Shown one piece after another: positions 60,468 to 64,000 of a DNA stretch of 64,000 bases. The translations under genes and the position numbers were made by a program. The DNA is from Streptacidiphilus fuscans (lineage in GTDB: Bacteria; Actinomycetota; Actinomycetes; Streptomycetales; Streptomycetaceae), in contig NZ_JADPRT010000010.1 of assembly GCF_015690355.1 (NCBI RefSeq), positions 62,001-126,000 on the forward strand, given 5' to 3'. The notes below the pieces were generated by a model. The model made no database searches. It had not been told where the DNA came from and saw only the letters and a list, made by a program, of their open reading frames with translations. Every line of letters begins with the position of its first letter. Within the stretch, counting starts at the first letter, position 1.

Positions 60468-61231
60468 GTCTCGAACCCATGGTGCGCGCCGCGCAGGTGC
60501 ACAAGAGCTACGGCCAGGTCGAGGTGCTCAAGGGCATCGACCTGGAGGTGCAGCAGGGACAGGTGTTCTGCCTGGTCGGCCCGTCCGGCTCGGGGAAGTC
60601 CACCTTCCTGCGCTGCATCAACCACCTGGAGAAGATCAACGCCGGACGGCTCTACGTCGACGGCGAGCTGGTCGGCTACCGGGAGAAGGGCGGCAAGCTC
60701 CACGAGCTGCCCGACCGCGAGGTCGCCCGCAAGCGCCGCGACATCGGCATGGTCTTCCAGCGGTTCAACCTGTTTCCGCACATGAGCGCGCTGGAGAACA
60801 TCACTGAGGCCCCGGTCCGGGTCAAGGGCATGGCCAAGCCGGACGCGCGGGCCAAAGCCGAGGAGCTGCTGGCCCGGGTGGGGCTGGCCGACAAGGCCGG
60901 GAACTACCCGTCCCAGCTCTCCGGCGGCCAGCAGCAGCGCGTGGCGATCGCCCGCGCGCTGGCCATGGAGCCGAAGCTGATGCTCTTCGACGAGCCCACC
61001 TCTGCGCTTGACCCGGAGCTGGTCGGGGACGTCCTGGACGTCATGCGCCGACTGGCCGAGGACGGGATGACCATGATCGTGGTCACCCACGAGATGGGCT
61101 TCGCCCGGGAGGTCGGCGACGCGCTGGTCTTCATGGACGACGGCGTCGTGGTCGAGTCCGGCCACCCGCGCGAGGTGCTCACCAACCCGCAGCACGAGCG
61201 CACCCAGGCGTTCCTGTCCAAGGTGCTGTGA
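60464..61231 (+). CDS. Polar amino-acid ABC transporter ATPase
   Basis: A 255-residue GlnQ/HisP-type ATPase. Walker A GPSGSGKST (39-47), Q-loop VFQRFNLFPHM, signature LSGGQQQR, Walker B LMLFDEPTSALDP and H-loop VVTHEMGFAREV are intact. The GTG overlaps the permease stop by 4 bp. A perfect 18-bp-stem terminator follows. Confidence 0.95.
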   Translation: MSLEPMVRAAQVHKSYGQVEVLKGIDLEVQQGQVFCLVGPSGSGKSTFLRCINHLEKINAGRLYVDGELVGYREKGGKLHELPDREVARKRRDIGMVFQRFNLFPHMSALENITEAPVRVKGMAKPDARAKAEELLARVGLADKAGNYPSQLSGGQQQRVAIARALAMEPKLMLFDEPTSALDPELVGDVLDVMRRLAEDGMTMIVVTHEMGFAREVGDALVFMDDGVVVESGHPREVLTNPQHERTQAFLSKVL

Positions 61232-61252
61232 AAAAGCGGGGTTCTGTCAAAA

Positions 61253-61290
61253 ACGCGGGGCCGGACAGCAGCTGCTGTCCGGCCCCGCGT
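61253..61290. terminator. Bidirectional hairpin between ABC ATPase and lspA
   Basis: A perfect palindrome with 18-bp arms (61253-61270 and 61273-61290, centred on GCAGCTGC). It sits between two convergent genes. Confidence 0.85.
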
Positions 61291-61300
61291 CCGTCACGGG

Positions 61301-61951
61301 CTACTTGTCGCGCTGGACGCTGCCGTCCGGGTTGGTGCCCAGGAAGGAGAGCAGCACGACCAGGATGCCGCCGCAGACGATGGCCGAGTCGGCCAGGTTG
61401 AAGACGGCGAAGTGCTTGACCGAGATGAAGTCGACGACCTCACCGCGGAAGAGACCCGGCGAACGGAAGATCCGGTCGGTCAGGTTGCCGAAGGCCCCGC
61501 CCAGCAGCAGGCCGAGCGCGACGGCCCACGGCAGGCTGTAGAGCTTGCGGGCCAGCCGGATGATCACCACGATGACGGTGGCCGCGATCAGGGTGAAGAC
61601 GACGGTCATCGCCTGGCCCATGCCGAAGGCCGCGCCGGCGTTACGGATCACGTCGAACTGCACCCAGTCGCCGATCAGCTGGATGGCGTTCTGGTGCTCC
61701 AGCTTGGCCACGACCAGCAGCTTGCTACCCAGGTCGAGCAGGTAGGCCAGCAGGGCGACGACGAGCAGGATGCCGATCCGGCGCTTCTTGGGCTTGGCGG
61801 GGACATCCGCACGTTCGTCCGTACGTTCGTCCGTGTGCTCATCCGTGCTTTCCGACGCCGACGCCTCGGACTCGACGGCTGCGGAAACGTCGGCCTCGGT
61901 GTTCTGGTGACCGTGGGTACTGATGATGCGCTCCGCGTGACCGTGATCCAG
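61301..61951 (-). CDS. lspA: Lipoprotein signal peptidase (signal peptidase II), CTG start proposed
   Basis: LspA cleaves lipoprotein signal peptides in the membrane. The active-site Asps are in GGAFGNLTDRIF and FAVFNLADSAI (Asp159 and Asp188 from the proposed start); NAGAAFG is intact. In frame the first ATG/GTG/TTG is the GTG at 61711, which would leave out membrane segment 1 (RRIGILLVVALLAYLLDLGSK). Upstream the frame stays open and reads DHGHAERIIST, matching the usual N-terminus of streptomycete LspA (AEAERII), directly behind a CTG at 61951. A CTG start is therefore proposed, giving 216 residues. The N-terminal 50 residues are acidic and repetitive (ERTDERAD). Confidence 0.78.
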   Translation of the reverse strand: MDHGHAERIISTHGHQNTEADVSAAVESEASASESTDEHTDERTDERADVPAKPKKRRIGILLVVALLAYLLDLGSKLLVVAKLEHQNAIQLIGDWVQFDVIRNAGAAFGMGQAMTVVFTLIAATVIVVIIRLARKLYSLPWAVALGLLLGGAFGNLTDRIFRSPGLFRGEVVDFISVKHFAVFNLADSAIVCGGILVVLLSFLGTNPDGSVQRDK

Positions 61952-62051
61952 TGAGGCTTTCGCCGTCGAGGGTACGGCACTGAGCCGTCCCGACGCGGTA
62001 GAGGGCCGCGCCGGGTTTTCCGCTGTCGGCTCCGCCGCCGCTGCTACCGGC

Positions 62052-62513
62052 TCAGTACCGGCGTTCCTGCTTCTGCTTGCACTCCACGCAGAGCGTGGCG
62101 CGCGGGAACGCCTGGACCCGGGCCTTGCCGATCGCCTTGCCGCAGGACTCGCAGAGCCCGAACGAGGAGCTGGCGATGCGCAGCAGCGCCCGCTCGGTCT
62201 GCGCCAGCATGTCGCGGGCGTTGGCGGCCAGGGAGAGTTCGTGCTCGCGCGAGATGTTCTTGGTGCCCGCGTCCACCTGGTCGTCGCCCGCGCCGTCGCC
62301 GGAGTCGCGCATCAGGCCGCTGACGGCCTCCTCCGAGGTGGTGATCTCGGCGCGCAGCTCGGCGGCCTCGGCGTCGAGCTCCGTCTGCAGTTCGAGGACC
62401 TCCTCGGCGGTCCACGCGTCCTCACCGGGTCGGACCGGCAGGGAGGCCGGGTCCAGACGAGCGCCGGTGGCCTGGTGGGTCCGGGCGGCAGCCGTGGTCT
62501 TGTTGCGCGTCAC
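62052..62513 (-). CDS. DksA/TraR-family zinc-finger protein
   Basis: A 153-residue protein: an acidic coiled-coil (about 30-95, ending in DDQVDAGTKNISREHEL), then a C4 zinc finger CESCG...CVECK. The family binds RNA polymerase in the secondary channel (DksA) or acts as a general regulator; actinobacterial members with this spacing are less well known. The GTG at 62513 follows GGGGGAG six bases away and gives the family N-terminus (VTRNKTTAAA). An ATG at 62591 with GAGGGA is also possible and would add 26 residues. Promoter at 62655-62683. Confidence 0.85.
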   Translation of the reverse strand: MTRNKTTAAARTHQATGARLDPASLPVRPGEDAWTAEEVLELQTELDAEAAELRAEITTSEEAVSGLMRDSGDGAGDDQVDAGTKNISREHELSLAANARDMLAQTERALLRIASSSFGLCESCGKAIGKARVQAFPRATLCVECKQKQERRY

Positions 62514-62654
62514 GATGCTCTCCCCCGGGTCGCCCACGGACACTCCGGCGCAGCGACGCGCGCCTGCTCCGCTCCTTGCCTTGTCCGCCATTCCCTCGAC
62601 CCCTTCGTGCATGACTGGCCGGCTGTCCTGACGCCGGAACGGTGTGGTGCCGGA

Positions 62655-62683
62655 ACGATAATGCGTGACGAATCCCGTCACAA
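62655..62683 (-). promoter_or_regulatory. Promoter with overlapping palindrome for dksA-like gene
   Basis: On the minus strand TTGTGA (62683-62678), a 17-bp spacer and TATCGT (62660-62655). The palindrome GTGACG-AATCC-CGTCAC (62665-62681) covers the spacer and part of the -35, so a bound regulator would block transcription. Confidence 0.5.
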
Positions 62684-62912
62684 CGGGACATACCGGAGTT
62701 TGCCCCACCACTCGTCCGGCTGCATCAGCGGAATTCCGTCAGGCGTCTCTGCCGCGCATCCCGCTGCGCTTCTCCTACGACGAGTGGACGAAGGAAGTTG
62801 TGCCCAGAACGTGACCCGCTAATCGCCAAGCGTGTTCGTTACCGGCGCGTCACTCGGTCGGGGGCGCGCGCCCCTCGGCGCGGAAAGCGCGCGAAATCCC
62901 GCCCCCGATCCC
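62684..62912. other. Non-coding stretch between dksA-like promoter and ileS leader
   Basis: About 230 bp of GC-rich sequence between divergent promoters. Nothing recognisable is seen in it. Confidence 0.4.
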
Positions 62913-63181
62913 TATAGACTGGCGTGCAGCAAGGCGTGGATGGGGACGAGTACCGCCGCACGCAGCCACGAGAGACCCGGGGACGGTGGAAGCCCGGGGG
63001 TGTGCGCAGCGGGAAGATCACCCCGGAGCCGCCGGAGGAAAGGCGCGTAGCGCCGAGTAGAACCGGCCGCTGACCCCAATGAGGGGGCCGTGCGCAGTGG
63101 CGCGGCCAAGGAGGGTGGTACCGCGGGGCGCGCAGGCGTCTCGTCCCTCCGTCGGAGATCGACCGTTCCGCCGGAGGAAGC
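62913..63181 (+). promoter_or_regulatory. T-box leader controlling ileS (translational type)
   Basis: A TATAGA -10 box (62913-62918) precedes a leader of about 255 bases. The T-box bulge TGGTACCGCGG (63116-63126) is intact; its TGGT pairs with the ACCA end of uncharged tRNA. An ATC codon at 63017-63019 is the likely isoleucine specifier. Two helices exclude each other: GGAGGG (63110-63115) with CCCTCC (63145-63150) around the T-box, or CCTCCG (63146-63151) with CGGAGG (63172-63177), which hides the ribosome-binding site. Uncharged tRNA-Ile should favour the first and so free translation. Confidence 0.88.
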
Positions 63182-64000
63182 ATGACCGCGCAGTACCGCG
63201 CCGTACCCGCCCAAGTCGACCTGCCCGCGCTCGAGCACCAGATCCTCTCCTTCTGGCAGGACAACAAGATCTTCCAGCGGAGCCTGGAACAGTCCGAGGG
63301 CCGCCCGGAGTGGGTCTTCTACGAGGGCCCGCCGACCGCCAACGGCATGCCCGGCGCGCACCACATCGAGGCCCGCGTCTTCAAGGACGTCTTCCCGCGC
63401 TTCCGGACCATGAAGGGCTACCACGTCGCCCGCAAGGCCGGCTGGGACTGCCACGGCCTGCCCGTCGAGCTGGCCGTCGAGAAGGAGCTCGGCTTCTCCG
63501 GCAAGCAGGACATCGAGGCCTACGGCATCGCCGAGTTCAACGCCAAGTGCCGCGAGTCGGTGACCCGGCACACCGACGCCTTCACCGAGCTGACCCAGCG
63601 CATGGGCTACTGGGTCGACCTGGACGACGCCTACCGCACCATGGACCCGGACTACATCCAGTCCGTGTGGTGGTCGCTGAAGCAGATCTTCGACAAGGGC
63701 CTGCTGGTCCAGGACTTCCGCGTCGCGCCCTGGTGCCCACGCTGCGGCACCGGCCTCTCCGACCACGAGCTGGCGCAGGGCTACGAGACGGTCGTCGACC
63801 CCTCGGTCTACGTCCGCTTCCCGCTGACCGGCGGCCCGTTGGCGGGCAAGGCCTCGCTGCTGGTGTGGACGACGACCCCGTGGACGCTGGTCTCCAACGT
63901 CGCCGTCGCCGCCCACCCGGAGGTCACCTACGTCGTCGCCACGGACGGCAACGAGCGCGTCGTCGTCGCCGAGCCGCTGGTCGAGAAGTCGCTGGGCGAA
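63182..64000 (+). CDS. ileS: Isoleucyl-tRNA synthetase, 3' end outside window
   Basis: The first 273 residues of IleRS. The HIGH-type signature is replaced by PGAHH (YEGPPTANGMPGAHH), and the text WDCHGLPVE and LLVWTTTPWTL (editing domain start) confirm the family. This is the IleS2-like, eukaryote-type branch that is generally less sensitive to mupirocin. The ATG follows GGAGGAAGC. Expression is under the T-box leader upstream. The gene runs past the window end. Confidence 0.95.
   Translation, partial: MTAQYRAVPAQVDLPALEHQILSFWQDNKIFQRSLEQSEGRPEWVFYEGPPTANGMPGAHHIEARVFKDVFPRFRTMKGYHVARKAGWDCHGLPVELAVEKELGFSGKQDIEAYGIAEFNAKCRESVTRHTDAFTELTQRMGYWVDLDDAYRTMDPDYIQSVWWSLKQIFDKGLLVQDFRVAPWCPRCGTGLSDHELAQGYETVVDPSVYVRFPLTGGPLAGKASLLVWTTTPWTLVSNVAVAAHPEVTYVVATDGNERVVVAEPLVEKSLGE

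Noticed and set aside
1..64000. tRNA, rRNA, CRISPR, insertion sequence, prophage or biosynthetic gene cluster
   Set aside because: Intergenic gaps are short and show no cloverleaf, spacer-repeat array, transposase or integrase; no modular synthase or cluster-type enzymes are present.

Overview
The window is about 64 kb of very GC-rich actinobacterial chromosome with strong G/C bias at third codon positions, many GTG starts and dense overlapping operons. Gene content and order (gltBD; hisI-trpE with trpC-trpM-trpB-trpA; hisDCB-hisH-priA-hisF; dnaE; rluD/lspA/dksA-like/ileS) are those of the conserved core of a streptomycete-type genome (Streptomycetaceae: Streptomyces, Kitasatospora or Streptacidiphilus). 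The genus cannot be fixed from sequence reading alone. No tRNA, rRNA, CRISPR array, transposase or prophage was seen.

Layout. 1-2.4 kb: the 3' part of a secreted phosphoesterase and a lipoprotein. 2.5-8.6 kb: glutamate synthase gltBD, preceded by a striking pair of palindromes. 8.9-17.4 kb: a VIT1/CCC1 iron-type transporter with iron-box-like sequences, a frameshifted acyltransferase, an FtsX-type ABC exporter divergent from a NarL-type two-component system, and an exported thiol-redox cluster (DsbA-like, MauE/DoxX-like, and a His-rich single-cysteine DsbA-like paralogue). 17.5-24.6 kb: the hisI-trpE...trpC-trpM-trpB-trpA block with three small membrane proteins. 24.8-30.7 kb: accessory proteins (septum-formation domain, TIGR03085, PucR regulator, secreted lipase, MMPL transporter). 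30.8-36.6 kb: the compact his operon, with PriA (HisA plus TrpF activity) and a 50-residue membrane microprotein. 37-44.4 kb: LON-domain protein, YbaK, a LAxTG sortase substrate, an ABC-2 exporter, DUF2567 and M14 peptidase genes. 44.6-49.3 kb: dnaE and an MscS channel. 49.4-53.8 kb: an accessory patch with a Uma2 nuclease-fold protein, an EamA/Lrp pair and an NLR-like NB-ARC/TPR ATPase. 53.7-57.4 kb: two transporters and an acetyltransferase. 57.3-64 kb: rluD-family gene, a polar amino-acid ABC transporter, lspA, a dksA/traR-like gene, and ileS behind a T-box leader.

How the genes work together. The window gathers much of nitrogen and aromatic/histidine amino-acid synthesis. GltBD makes glutamate, HisC uses it as amino donor, and HisHF draws ammonia from glutamine. 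PriA serves both histidine and tryptophan synthesis, and hisI is co-transcribed with trpE, so the two pathways are genetically interlocked. The most unusual items are the NLR-like protein with an amyloid-signal-like N-terminus, the single-cysteine His-rich DsbA paralogue, two genes without a canonical start codon (lspA and the M14 peptidase), three copies of a dispersed palindromic repeat (one inside the trp operon), and several clean palindromes upstream of metabolic operons.
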